Source of the DNA: DHVE2 group archaeon
GTDB lineage: Archaea; Thermoplasmatota; Thermoplasmata; Thermoplasmatales; Aciduliprofundaceae
Length of the DNA: 16,643 nt
Direction of reading: 5' to 3'
Assembly (NCBI GenBank): GCA_027014065.1
Contig: JALWEL010000037.1
Location: 1-16,643 of the forward strand
Below are positions 7,239-14,596 of this stretch, in pieces. The first letter of the stretch is position 1, and each line of letters begins with the position of its first letter. The notes beneath the pieces were generated by a model that saw only the letters and a list, made by a program, of their open reading frames with translations, made no database searches and was not told where the DNA came from. The translations under genes were made by a program, and so were the position numbers.

Positions 7239-10200
7239 TTAAGAGGAGAGGAAAATTCGGATTTTCTTTCCCTCGATTTCCCATTCTTTTTCGTATTCTC
7301 CTTCTTCTCCCTTCTCTAAGATTACGCTCTGCGTCTCTCTCATTATGTGCTCTTCGTATTTCTTCATCACCTTTTCAAGAGTTTTATCACCAGAGTAGCG
7401 GGTCTTTATCTTTGCATCGTACTGTAGGTTCATCTCCTTGCGCATTGTCTGTATTCTCCTTATCAATTCTCGAGCGAGGCCCTCCTCTTTCAGCTCGGGG
7501 GTTATTGTTGTGTCGAGATAAACAACAATTGGTAGAGATTCGACCTCCACTGCCTGCACGCCTTCCACAGGCTTCTCGAACACCGATACGTCCTCTTCCG
7601 TTAGTCTATGACCTAAAATCACTAACTCTCCTTTTTTCAATCTTTCTGTGAGTTCATCTTTGCTCATGGAGTTCAGCTCGTTTACCACTTTTTTAAGGTC
7701 TCCTTTGAGCTTTGGCCCTAAAGCACGGTAATTTATCTTTATCTCCTTCTCCGTCATTCCTTCAATCTTTCCGATTTCGATTTCTTTCACGTTAACTTCT
7801 TCCTTCAGAACGTCGATGAACTTCTTCACGATTCCCTTGTATTTCTCGTCGCAGGACACTATCATCTTGCTCAACGGCTGTCTAAGTTTTATATCTGCTA
7901 TCTGCCTCGCCCTCCTGCCCGCCTCTGCGACCTTTATTGCGACGTTCATTTCCTCTTCGAGTTTTTCGTCTATCAAATCCTTATTGGCTTGAGGGTAATC
8001 CTCCAAATGCACGCTCTCCTTCTCGCCGAAGGTCTCCCTGTAAATTATTTCCGAGAGGAAAGGAGTGAAAGGAGCCATGAGGAGCGATATTGTGCGAAGG
8101 GAAGTGAAAAGCGCCGTATACGCGCTTCTCTTGTCATCGCTCATCTCCTCGCGCCAGAATCTTCTTCTTGATCTCCTGACGTACCAGTTGCTGAGCTCGT
8201 CTATGAACCTCTCGATGGATTTTGTTGCTAAATGCACATCGTAATTGTCTAAATGTTTTCTCACATCTTTTATTGTTGAATTTACACGCGAAATTAACCA
8301 GCGGTCGAGATCGTTGTTTATTTCCCACTTCTCCCCCCGATAGCCATCCAACTCGGCGTTGTTCTTGAAAAACAGAACCACGTTCCAGAGTGTGCCTATC
8401 GTTCTCTGCATATATTCGCGAACCAGATTCTCGGAGAAGCGGCGGCTCTTCCACACGGGCGAGGAATAGAGATAGAAGCGAACCGCGTCGGCGCCCACGG
8501 AGTTCATTATCCCCATGGGATCCACGGCGTTGCCCTTGGACTTGCTCATCTTCTCTCCGTCTTCATCTAAAATGAGGCCTAAGGTGAGAACGTTCTTGTA
8601 CGGGGCTTGATTGAACACGAGCGTGGATATGGCCATCTGGGTGTAGAACCAGCCCCGTGTCTGATCAATTCCCTCCGTTATGAAATCCACAGGGAACGAG
8701 TTTTTGAAATCTTCTTGGTTTTCGTAGGGATAGTGGAATTGCGCAAATGGTGCGCTTCCGGAATCGAACCACACATCTATGAGGTACGGCTCTCTCTTCA
8801 TCTCCTTGCCGCAGACGGGGCATTTTACGTGGATTTCATCGACCCATGGCCTGTGCAGTTCGAAATCATCTGGAATTTCGCCTTCCACATGCTTCAGGAG
8901 GTCTTCTTTACCCTCCGGAATAAAAACGTGTCCTTCGGGGCACTTCCATATTGGAAGCGGGGTACCCCAATATCGATTTCGGGAGAGAGCCCAATCTTTC
9001 ACCTCTTCCAAGAAATTTCCGAAGCGTCCGTGCTTCAGGTGCTCGGGCTTCCAGTTTACCGTCTCGTTATTGGCAATGAGCTCTTCCCTTTTCTTGCTCA
9101 TTCTTATGTACCAAGTGTCCAACGCATAATAAAGAAGGGGTGTGCCGCAGCGCCAGCAGTGTGGGTAGCTGTGCTCCACAGTTTCCTTCTTGAACAATTT
9201 GCCCTCCTCTTTCAGCCACTGGATTATGTGCTTATCGGCATCCTTTACGAACATGCCCTTCCACGGAGTCTCTGTGAATTTACCCTCCTCGTTAACCGGC
9301 TTAATGAGGGGGATTCCTTCTCTCTTGCAAACCTGATAATCGTCCTCTCCGAATGCAGGTGCGATGTGCACTATTCCCGTGCCGTCTTCCGTGCTAACGA
9401 AATCCGCGGTGGTGACGTAGAATGCGTCGTGCTCAACCTTCACAAATGGCATTAACTGATGGTACCTTTTGCCCTTCAAGTCCTTGCCCTTCATCTCTTT
9501 GATTATCTTCGCCTCGCCAAGAACTGCGTTGAGCCTAGCCTTCGCCATGTAATACTTCTCCCCGTCTTTTTCCACTAACACGTAATCTATGTCCTCTCCA
9601 ACCGCGAGTAATAGATTGGAGGGCAGGGTCCAAGGCGTTGTGGTCCACACTAAGAAGTAGGCATCTTCGTCTTTAACTTTGAATTTAACATACACGGAAG
9701 GATCCTTCGTTATCTTGTACCCCTGCGCAACCTCGTGACTGCTTAGCGGCGTGCCGCAGCGCGGGCAATATGGCACGACTTTGTAATCTTTCACGAGCAG
9801 GCCCTCATCGTAAATCTTCTTGAGAGCCCACCACACGCTCTCGATGTAATAATCTTTCATCGTAACGTATGCTTTTTCGAAATCAATCCAGAACCCGATG
9901 CGCTTGGACATCTTAATCCATTCATCCCTGTATTTGAAAACGCTCTCTTTGCACAGCTTGTTGAACTCCTTAACTCCAAATTTTTCTATTTCTCTCTTAG
10001 AGTTGATCCCCAATTTTTTCTCTACCTCGATTTCCACAGGTAGACCATGGCAGTCCCAGCCGGCGATCCACGGGTATATCTCATAGCCATCCATGGCTTT
10101 ATATCGAAGAAAAACATCTTTCACGGCACGAGTTAACGCGTGACCGATGTGGGGCATGCCGTTGGCCGTCGGCGGTCCCTCTAAGAATATGAACCTCTCC

Positions 10201-10307
10201 TTTCCTTTATTCTTCTCGCGGAGCTTCTCGAATATGTTTTTCGATTCCCAGTATTTCAGAACCTCTTCTTCGGCCTTGGGGAAATCTCCAACGCTTTTTA
10301 TCTGCAT
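7239..10307 (-). CDS. ileS: Isoleucyl-tRNA synthetase
   Basis: IleRS charges tRNA-Ile with isoleucine and edits mischarged valine. At 1022 residues it has the usual archaeal/eukaryotic-type length. Seen: class I signature HIGH at 53-56 (PPTANGMPHIGHALTR) and KMSKS at 586-590; the CP1 editing domain at about 185-400, with TTTPWTLPSN (222-231) and HIAPAFGEDDY (314-324); Cys pairs at 181/184, 384/387 and 496/499, which look like zinc-binding knuckles around the CP1 insertion; WFDSGSAP before the second half of the Rossmann fold; and a C-terminal anticodon-binding region including WYVRRSRRRFW. The ATG has no ribosome site, but a good TATA box (GTTTATAATC) is centred about 25 nt upstream, which implies a leaderless transcript. 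purA follows downstream. Large antisense open frames within it are shadows. Confidence 0.98.
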   Translation of the reverse strand: MQIKSVGDFPKAEEEVLKYWESKNIFEKLREKNKGKERFIFLEGPPTANGMPHIGHALTRAVKDVFLRYKAMDGYEIYPWIAGWDCHGLPVEIEVEKKLGINSKREIEKFGVKEFNKLCKESVFKYRDEWIKMSKRIGFWIDFEKAYVTMKDYYIESVWWALKKIYDEGLLVKDYKVVPYCPRCGTPLSSHEVAQGYKITKDPSVYVKFKVKDEDAYFLVWTTTPWTLPSNLLLAVGEDIDYVLVEKDGEKYYMAKARLNAVLGEAKIIKEMKGKDLKGKRYHQLMPFVKVEHDAFYVTTADFVSTEDGTGIVHIAPAFGEDDYQVCKREGIPLIKPVNEEGKFTETPWKGMFVKDADKHIIQWLKEEGKLFKKETVEHSYPHCWRCGTPLLYYALDTWYIRMSKKREELIANNETVNWKPEHLKHGRFGNFLEEVKDWALSRNRYWGTPLPIWKCPEGHVFIPEGKEDLLKHVEGEIPDDFELHRPWVDEIHVKCPVCGKEMKREPYLIDVWFDSGSAPFAQFHYPYENQEDFKNSFPVDFITEGIDQTRGWFYTQMAISTLVFNQAPYKNVLTLGLILDEDGEKMSKSKGNAVDPMGIMNSVGADAVRFYLYSSPVWKSRRFSENLVREYMQRTIGTLWNVVLFFKNNAELDGYRGEKWEINNDLDRWLISRVNSTIKDVRKHLDNYDVHLATKSIERFIDELSNWYVRRSRRRFWREEMSDDKRSAYTALFTSLRTISLLMAPFTPFLSEIIYRETFGEKESVHLEDYPQANKDLIDEKLEEEMNVAIKVAEAGRRARQIADIKLRQPLSKMIVSCDEKYKGIVKKFIDVLKEEVNVKEIEIGKIEGMTEKEIKINYRALGPKLKGDLKKVVNELNSMSKDELTERLKKGELVILGHRLTEEDVSVFEKPVEGVQAVEVESLPIVVYLDTTITPELKEEGLARELIRRIQTMRKEMNLQYDAKIKTRYSGDKTLEKVMKKYEEHIMRETQSVILEKGEEGEYEKEWEIEGKKIRIFLSS

Positions 10308-10327
10308 AGGTGCAGGAAAGAGGGAGA

Positions 10328-10337
10328 GATTATAAAC
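10328..10337 (-). promoter_or_regulatory. TATA box for ileS, predicting a leaderless mRNA
   Basis: The minus strand reads GTTTATAATC, centred about 25 nt before the ileS ATG, with only pyrimidine-rich sequence between. This is the standard archaeal TATA-to-start-site distance, so transcription should begin at or within 1-3 nt of the start codon. The lack of any GGTGA-like element in the gap fits this. Confidence 0.65.
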
Positions 10338-10350
10338 ATTTCTAAACTCC

Positions 10351-10893
10351 TTACGGCATTTTAAAGCGTTTCATCATCTCTTTGCCCATATCTTCTCCTT
10401 TTTTCATTGCATTTGTGCTCTCGTGCATCATATTCTTCGGCGCTTGCGCCATCACTTCTGCTGCTCTTCCCCATATGGTCAGGAATTTTTTCTTTCCGTA
10501 CGCGACTCCGGAGAAGAGAATGTAAGATGCGATTATGCCGAGGGTGTTGTAAATTATCGGCAGATATTTTCCACCCAACGGGAACAGGAGAATCTTTATG
10601 AAGAGCCCCAGGGCGATTTTCGCGATGGAATAAGCGATAAGGAAGAGAATGAACATAAAGAGCCAGAGGTAAATCATCATGGAGGGTGAGATTTTCATGC
10701 CCTTCTCCTTCGCCAAGTGAGTGTCGTGAATGTGGTACGCCACACTCTTACCGCCTAAAATGGAGCTCAGGAAGGCGATTATCGAGAGAATGTAGAGGAG
10801 AATCGATCGGAGGGAAATGAAATCTAGTACGAATAGAAATGTGCTTATCGCCATCAAAATCGAGCCTGTCGCAATTAGAAGTTTTTTACCCAT
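10351..10893 (-). CDS. Unrecognised multi-pass membrane protein with Met-rich C-terminal tail
   Basis: I do not recognise this 180-residue protein. Seen: hydrophobic segments at about 4-26, 29-47, 72-106 (long enough for one bent or two spans) and 110-132, giving four or five membrane helices. A polar loop at 48-70 contains HIHDTH. The C-terminal 45 residues are amphipathic and rich in Met and Lys (AEVMAQAPKNMMHEST, then KKGEDMGKEMMKRFKMP), with nine Met among the last 36 residues. No catalytic motif, signal peptide cleavage site or cysteine is evident. It lies between the mbx operon and ileS on the same strand. It has its own TATA box 25 nt before ATG and no ribosome site, so it is probably transcribed separately as a leaderless mRNA. 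A role linked to the MBX complex is possible by position only. Confidence 0.8.
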   Translation of the reverse strand: MGKKLLIATGSILMAISTFLFVLDFISLRSILLYILSIIAFLSSILGGKSVAYHIHDTHLAKEKGMKISPSMMIYLWLFMFILFLIAYSIAKIALGLFIKILLFPLGGKYLPIIYNTLGIIASYILFSGVAYGKKKFLTIWGRAAEVMAQAPKNMMHESTNAMKKGEDMGKEMMKRFKMP

Positions 10894-10906
10894 AGTTTCA
10901 AAATAG

Positions 10907-10912
10907 AAAAAA
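10907..10912 (-). terminator. T-run downstream of mbxN, possible end of the mbx operon transcript
   Basis: On the minus strand, a run of six T follows 10 nt after the mbxN stop codon, with further T-rich sequence on both sides (TTTTT at the stop, TATTTTG after it). T-tracts of this kind terminate archaeal transcription. The same 30 bp also carries the next gene's promoter, so termination and initiation would overlap. This is inferred from composition only. Confidence 0.4.
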
Positions 10913-10922
10913 GGTATAAAAA
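10913..10922 (-). promoter_or_regulatory. TATA box for the membrane-protein gene
   Basis: The minus strand reads TTTTTATACC, starting immediately after the mbxN stop codon and centred about 25 nt before the membrane-protein ATG at 10893. No ribosome site lies between, so the transcript should be leaderless. The box being flush against the upstream stop shows how tightly the gene is packed. Confidence 0.62.
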
Positions 10923-11495
10923 TTATTCTTTTTTCTCCTCTTTAGAATCTTTCTTTGCCTTTTCCGCTTCTTTTTTCTTCTTTTCCTCTTCCTTCTTCTT
11001 TATGATCTCTTGAAGATAATCGCCTAATTTCGAGCGGAGATCATCGAGGTCGAAAACTAAGTAGTCTTTACTTATTTTAAATCCTTCGTTTTTCTTTATT
11101 AGAGGAGATGCAATCACCTTAAATGTGTTCTTGTCTTCGTCTACGTAATCGTACTTGGGCACCAATTTGAGTGATTTTGTTGGGCATACATCGGTGCATA
11201 AACCGCAGAAACAGCAGCGTCCATAGTCAATCACGGGTCTTTTTGGCAATCCCTTGGTCACACCCTTTAATTCGGGAATCTCCACGTATGTTATGGCCGC
11301 GTTCATGCATATCCTTCCGCAGAATCCGCAACCTATGCAGGTTTCTATGTTGTTTGTATGATATCCCCTGTATCTTTCAGTGGGTAGCTCGTTTCCGAGC
11401 AAATCGGTATGTTTTTGATAAGGATATTTTATGGTGTGTGGTTTCTTTGCGAGATGCTTGAGCGCATGAAATGGTTTAATTACACTTCCACCCAT
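10923..11495 (-). CDS. mbxN: MBX/MBS complex ferredoxin-like subunit (MbxN; NuoI homologue)
   Basis: This is the electron-entry subunit of the complex, carrying two [4Fe-4S] clusters on the cytoplasmic side. The protein has 190 residues. Seen: first cluster motif C53-x2-C56-x2-C59-x3-C63 (TCIGCGFCGRICMN), and second C94-x2-C97-x2-C100-x3-C104-P (CCFCGLCTDVCP). The usual proline after the fourth Cys is Met64 in the first motif, and an extra Cys95 sits in the second. The last 25 residues are almost only Lys, Glu, Asp, Ser and Ala. The start at 11495 is chosen over an in-frame ATG at 11525 because GAGAGGTGAT lies 4 nt before it and because the longer form would overlap mbxL. It is the last gene of the operon, 5 bp after mbxL. 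By analogy with MBX/MBH it should accept electrons from reduced ferredoxin and pass them to MbxJ. Confidence 0.88.
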   Translation of the reverse strand: MGGSVIKPFHALKHLAKKPHTIKYPYQKHTDLLGNELPTERYRGYHTNNIETCIGCGFCGRICMNAAITYVEIPELKGVTKGLPKRPVIDYGRCCFCGLCTDVCPTKSLKLVPKYDYVDEDKNTFKVIASPLIKKNEGFKISKDYLVFDLDDLRSKLGDYLQEIIKKKEEEKKKKEAEKAKKDSKEEKKE

Positions 11496-11499
11496 GTTT

Positions 11500-11509
11500 A
11501 TCACCTCTC
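11500..11509 (-). promoter_or_regulatory. Strong ribosome binding site that sets the mbxN start
   Basis: The minus strand reads GAGAGGTGAT, 4 nt before the mbxN ATG at 11495. The TGA within it is the mbxL stop codon, so termination of mbxL occurs on the ribosome site of mbxN. This supports translational coupling and the shorter mbxN start. Confidence 0.75.
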
Positions 11510-12637
11510 GATGTCCGGAGGGCATACATCCAGGCTTATGGCTGTGGGTGCAAAATCTGCGATGTTCAATCCCGGTGCAATCGTCTCTAAGACATTTATC
11601 CCATGCGTGTAGGATGGACCGCGGACATGTACGCGCACTGGCTTCTTTCCGCCATCGCTGACCACAAAGTACCCGAATTCGCCCTTAGAGCTTTCCACAT
11701 GCGTGTAAGCGTAACCTGCGGGGACTTTCCACGCGAACCACTGAGGATGCTTCAAAATAACATCTCCCTCGGGCATGTCCTTGAGCGCCTGTCTTATTAT
11801 CTTTATGCTCTGCTGAATTTCCAGCATTCTTATGGCAGTCCTCGTGTATATATCGCTTCCCTCTGATAGCACCTCGTATTCCCCTAATTTCGGATAATAC
11901 GGGACCTCGAAGTCTATTTTGTCATAAGCCGCATAGGGCTCTAATTTTCTTATATCGTATTCGTATCCCGCCGCCCTGAGATTAGGGCCGGTAACTCCCC
12001 ACTCCACCGCCTTATCCTTGGGCACCACGCCCACATCCGCCGCTCTTCTTACGAACACTTTGTTATTCATTATCAAATCGTCGTAGAGGGGCAATCTGCT
12101 TTCCAAGTAATCTAAAACCTTCGTTATGAGTTCCTTTGCGTTCTTCGGCAGATCCCAGCGCACGCCGCCGGGCCAGATGTAAATGTGATATACCCTTGCT
12201 CCCGTAATCTCTTCGAAGACATCCAAAAGGTAATCTCTGTCTCCCACACCCCATTGTGCGGCCGTGTATATGCCTAAAGATGCTGCTATGCCTCCCACCG
12301 TGAGTAAATGAGCACCGATCCTCGCCATCTCAAGGATGATGGTGCGTATGTACTTTGCCCTCTCAGGTATTTCCCAGCCCATTAAATCTTCGACGGCCAT
12401 GGAATAGGCAGCTTCGTTCACATCGGGCTCGGGAACGCAGATACGGCACACCAGCGGGACGTTTTGCATCCAGATTCTCTTCTCCATCAATTTTTCGAAT
12501 CCTCTGTGAAGATATCCAACACGAGTTTCCGCCTTCTTCACTTTGTCTCCTTCTACCCAGATGTGATAGCTCATATTTCCCGTTGCACCGGGGTGATTGG
12601 GCCCTATGAAAAGCTCGAATTCTTTCTGGATTGTCAT
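11501..12637 (-). CDS. mbxL: MBX/MBS complex large subunit (MbxL; NuoD / NiFe-hydrogenase large subunit homologue)
   Basis: The 378-residue protein is homologous to the [NiFe]-hydrogenase large subunit and complex I 49-kDa subunit. Seen: N-terminal GPNHPGATG (12-20), as in this family, and RVGYLHRGFEKL (39-50). The former nickel site is altered. The N-terminal pair R-I-C-x-x-C is C67 with Glu70 in place of the second Cys (LVCRICVPEPDVNEAAY). The C-terminal D-x-C-x-x-C-x-x-R is D370-V-C372-P-P-D375-I-E-R378. One Cys of each pair is kept, and both Fe-bridging positions are lost. An extra Cys64 makes a new C-x2-C with C67. A NiFe centre is therefore not expected. Pyrococcus MBX (MBS) also lacks NiFe and reduces sulfane sulfur. 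The protein ends at the conserved Arg with no cleavable tail. Its ATG overlaps the mbxK stop (ATGA). Confidence 0.88.
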   Translation of the reverse strand: MTIQKEFELFIGPNHPGATGNMSYHIWVEGDKVKKAETRVGYLHRGFEKLMEKRIWMQNVPLVCRICVPEPDVNEAAYSMAVEDLMGWEIPERAKYIRTIILEMARIGAHLLTVGGIAASLGIYTAAQWGVGDRDYLLDVFEEITGARVYHIYIWPGGVRWDLPKNAKELITKVLDYLESRLPLYDDLIMNNKVFVRRAADVGVVPKDKAVEWGVTGPNLRAAGYEYDIRKLEPYAAYDKIDFEVPYYPKLGEYEVLSEGSDIYTRTAIRMLEIQQSIKIIRQALKDMPEGDVILKHPQWFAWKVPAGYAYTHVESSKGEFGYFVVSDGGKKPVRVHVRGPSYTHGINVLETIAPGLNIADFAPTAISLDVCPPDIER

Positions 12638-13092
12638 TCTTCCTTCACCTCGGGAATCTTGTAGTAGAAATCTTTAACGAACTTCTCGGTATCGAAATCC
12701 TTCCGCATTGGGGGCATGTGGGGCCATCCTTCCAGTATGAACTCCTTCAGATTGGGATTGCCGATGAAGTTCACTCCGAACATCTCGTGTATTTCGCGTT
12801 CGTAGGTTTCTATCTGTGGGAAAAGGTGGCGCATGGATAGCATACTCTCCCCGTCTCTGTTTATTTTTATGGAAATCATCACGTGCTCTTTGTATTGGTA
12901 TGACCACATCTGGTACACGAGCTCGAATTTTCCCTCTTTGATCCAGTCCACGCAGGAGAGCATCACAAAGTGCTCGTAGCCGTTATCTTTCAATTTTTTT
13001 ATTATCTCTCCCACTTTGTCCTTCTGCGTCTCAATCCTTATTCTTCCCTTGCGAATCTCCTGCGCTTCCGGGAAGAGCTCCTTAGCCATCAT
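12634..13092 (-). CDS. mbxK: MBX/MBS complex subunit MbxK (NuoC, 30-kDa subunit homologue)
   Basis: This small peripheral-arm subunit packs against MbxL and MbxJ and has no cofactor. It has 152 residues. Seen: the family signature ERE-IHEMFGV-NF (about residues 98-110), then GNPNLKEFILEGWP and PPMRKDFDTE, matching the NuoC/30-kDa pattern E-R-E-x-x-D/E-M-F-G-x-x-F-x-G-H-P-x-L. The usual His after the Gly is Asn here. An N-terminal alpha/beta part (HFVMLSCVDWIKEGKFELVY, here residues about 41-60) corresponds to the usual domain. The start has GGAGGA about 9 nt upstream. A second ATG follows directly, so the protein may begin one residue later. Both ends overlap their neighbours by ATGA, joining it tightly to mbxJ and mbxL. 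Confidence 0.9.
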   Translation of the reverse strand: MMAKELFPEAQEIRKGRIRIETQKDKVGEIIKKLKDNGYEHFVMLSCVDWIKEGKFELVYQMWSYQYKEHVMISIKINRDGESMLSMRHLFPQIETYEREIHEMFGVNFIGNPNLKEFILEGWPHMPPMRKDFDTEKFVKDFYYKIPEVKEE

Positions 13093-13637
13093 TCTTTATC
13101 ATCCTCCTTGATGTCTTTAACTTCATCCAAGCGGTAAGAGAAGGCCATCCTTTGATTTCTCTTGTACTGATCATAGTACTTGTGATATTTCTGCCATCCT
13201 ATTGCTTCTCCTTTGTCAATCATGTCGAAGAGCTTCAGGAAAGAGTCCATAATAGCTTCGGGCCTCGGCATACATCCGGCGATGTAAACATCCACGGGTA
13301 TGTACTTGCTTAAATCCTTGATGGTGTTGTAAGAATCCCAGTACATTCCTCCGTTTATGGTGCACGAGCCAAAGCCTATCACGTATTTCGGATCCCTCAT
13401 CTGTTCGTATACCTGCACCACGCGTTTAAGGGTTTTAACTGCCAGATAGCCAGTCACTAAGAATACGTCCGCCTGCCTCGGGGTGGCCATGGCGTGCATC
13501 CCGAATCGTTCCATGTCGTAGCGGGAGGTCATCACCGGGGGCATCTCCATGGCGCCGCAGCCCGTACAGAAATGAATCATCCACAGAGACCTCTTGCTCA
13601 TTATTCTCGCTAATTTGCTCCAATTTTCGTGATTCAT
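13089..13637 (-). CDS. mbxJ: MBX/MBS complex small subunit (MbxJ; NuoB / hydrogenase small subunit homologue)
   Basis: This 182-residue subunit holds the [4Fe-4S] cluster nearest the active site of MbxL (N2 or proximal cluster). Seen: C24-x2-C27 (HFCTGCGAMEMPP), C92 (IGFGSCTINGGMYWDS) and C122 (YIAGCMPRPEAI), the four expected ligands. The C-x2-C spacing is as in hydrogenase small subunits, not the adjacent Cys-Cys of bacterial NuoB. The line RYDMERFGMHAMATPRQADV, here about residues 39-58, is typical of the MBX/Fpo type. The C-terminus is charged and has no membrane helix. The start at 13637 has GGGGGTGA 4 nt upstream, and its ATG overlaps the mbxM stop (ATGA). The frame stays open further upstream, but that part is antisense-like, without homology, and inside mbxM. 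It passes electrons from MbxN to the MbxL/MbxJ interface. Confidence 0.92.
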   Translation of the reverse strand: MNHENWSKLARIMSKRSLWMIHFCTGCGAMEMPPVMTSRYDMERFGMHAMATPRQADVFLVTGYLAVKTLKRVVQVYEQMRDPKYVIGFGSCTINGGMYWDSYNTIKDLSKYIPVDVYIAGCMPRPEAIMDSFLKLFDMIDKGEAIGWQKYHKYYDQYKRNQRMAFSYRLDEVKDIKEDDKE

Positions 13638-14596
13638 ATGGTCACCCCCACAAATATCCAAATCAATATGAGTATTCCCACTATGGCATCGTATTTCCAG
13701 TAAAACTTCAGGGCCTGCTCGATTCTGAACCTCGGGAACACCGCGTTGATTAGCAGTGCAATGAAGAACACGAAAAGAATCAGGAGGAACCAAACTATGA
13801 AGTTCACCAAATATGCGAGCCAACCGAACTGCGATACGCTAAGAACAACTCCACCTCCTAAGAACAGGTCAACGAAGAGCGTTGTTTCCACAACAATACC
13901 CATCATCTTGTATAGCATGAGCGCGCCCAAATGTTTGCCTCCGAATTCCACCATGGGTCCTGAGGCGATTTCGTGGGGCGCAATGGGGATATCGAATGGT
14001 TTTTCCATTAGCATACCCTGCAATGCCATATCCGCCACAAGAGCGCCTATGAAGAACACAGGTATGAATATGGCCCACTGCATGTTTGCCTGCTTCTGCA
14101 CTATTACCGCAAGGGATGTGGTATCGTAATAAACCATCATGGCGATTATCACCATGACCAAAGGAAGTTCGTAGGCGAGCATGGTCATGAGCGCCCTCAT
14201 TATTCCCACCGCCGCGTTTGGATTTCCGCTTGCTCCAGCACCCAAGGCGAATCCCAGGGCAGGAATTGCCAGAAGGTAGAGAATGAGAAATATGTCCCCT
14301 TCGCCGCTAAGGAGCGTTACCCCAGCCACTGGTAGGAACAGGAATGTGAGAGCGATTCCGGCCACGGAGAACAGGGCTGCAAAATCGAAAATCCACCCGT
14401 GCGAAATATTGGTTTTCTTTGTGAAAAGTTTCAGGACGTCGATGTATCCCTGATATATTGGTGGGCCTACTCTGTTGTGAATTCTTGCCGTGATTTTTCT
14501 TGCAATTCCGTTGAACAGCATTCCTATCGCGAATCCGAGAGCGGTCACGCCCATTGCCACGAGGATTTGAATTGTCAGGTCTATGTAGTTCACCAT
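13634..14596 (-). CDS. mbxM: MBX/MBS complex membrane anchor subunit MbxM (NuoH homologue)
   Basis: The NuoH-like subunit links the peripheral electron-transfer arm to the ion-pumping membrane arm. It has 320 residues from the chosen start, with about eight hydrophobic spans. Seen: the cytoplasmic loop ARIHNRVGPPIYQGYIDVLK (residues 37-56), a hallmark of NuoH and group 4 hydrogenase anchors; Glu143 in AYELPLVMVI; MEKPFDIPIAPHEIASGP with Glu198 and Glu209, then VEFGG with Glu217, the acidic loop near the quinone-site counterpart; and VFPRFRIEQALKFYWK near the C-terminus. The start is ambiguous. ATG at 14596 (GGTGG 5 nt upstream, 7-nt overlap with the upstream gene) is preferred over ATG at 14608, which has its purine-rich site almost touching it and a 19-nt overlap. 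Confidence 0.92.
   Translation of the reverse strand: MVNYIDLTIQILVAMGVTALGFAIGMLFNGIARKITARIHNRVGPPIYQGYIDVLKLFTKKTNISHGWIFDFAALFSVAGIALTFLFLPVAGVTLLSGEGDIFLILYLLAIPALGFALGAGASGNPNAAVGIMRALMTMLAYELPLVMVIIAMMVYYDTTSLAVIVQKQANMQWAIFIPVFFIGALVADMALQGMLMEKPFDIPIAPHEIASGPMVEFGGKHLGALMLYKMMGIVVETTLFVDLFLGGGVVLSVSQFGWLAYLVNFIVWFLLILFVFFIALLINAVFPRFRIEQALKFYWKYDAIVGILILIWIFVGVTI

Noticed and set aside
8607..9455. 282-codon plus-strand open frame
   Set aside because: It lies wholly antisense to the conserved core of ileS, between the KMSKS region and the editing domain. The translation has no recognisable domain. It is a shadow of the ileS coding frame.
13638..13823. Upstream extension of mbxJ giving a 244-residue protein
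   Set aside because: The extra 62 residues overlap mbxM and show no homology, while an ATG with GGGGGTGA at the right spacing and an ATGA overlap lies at 13637.
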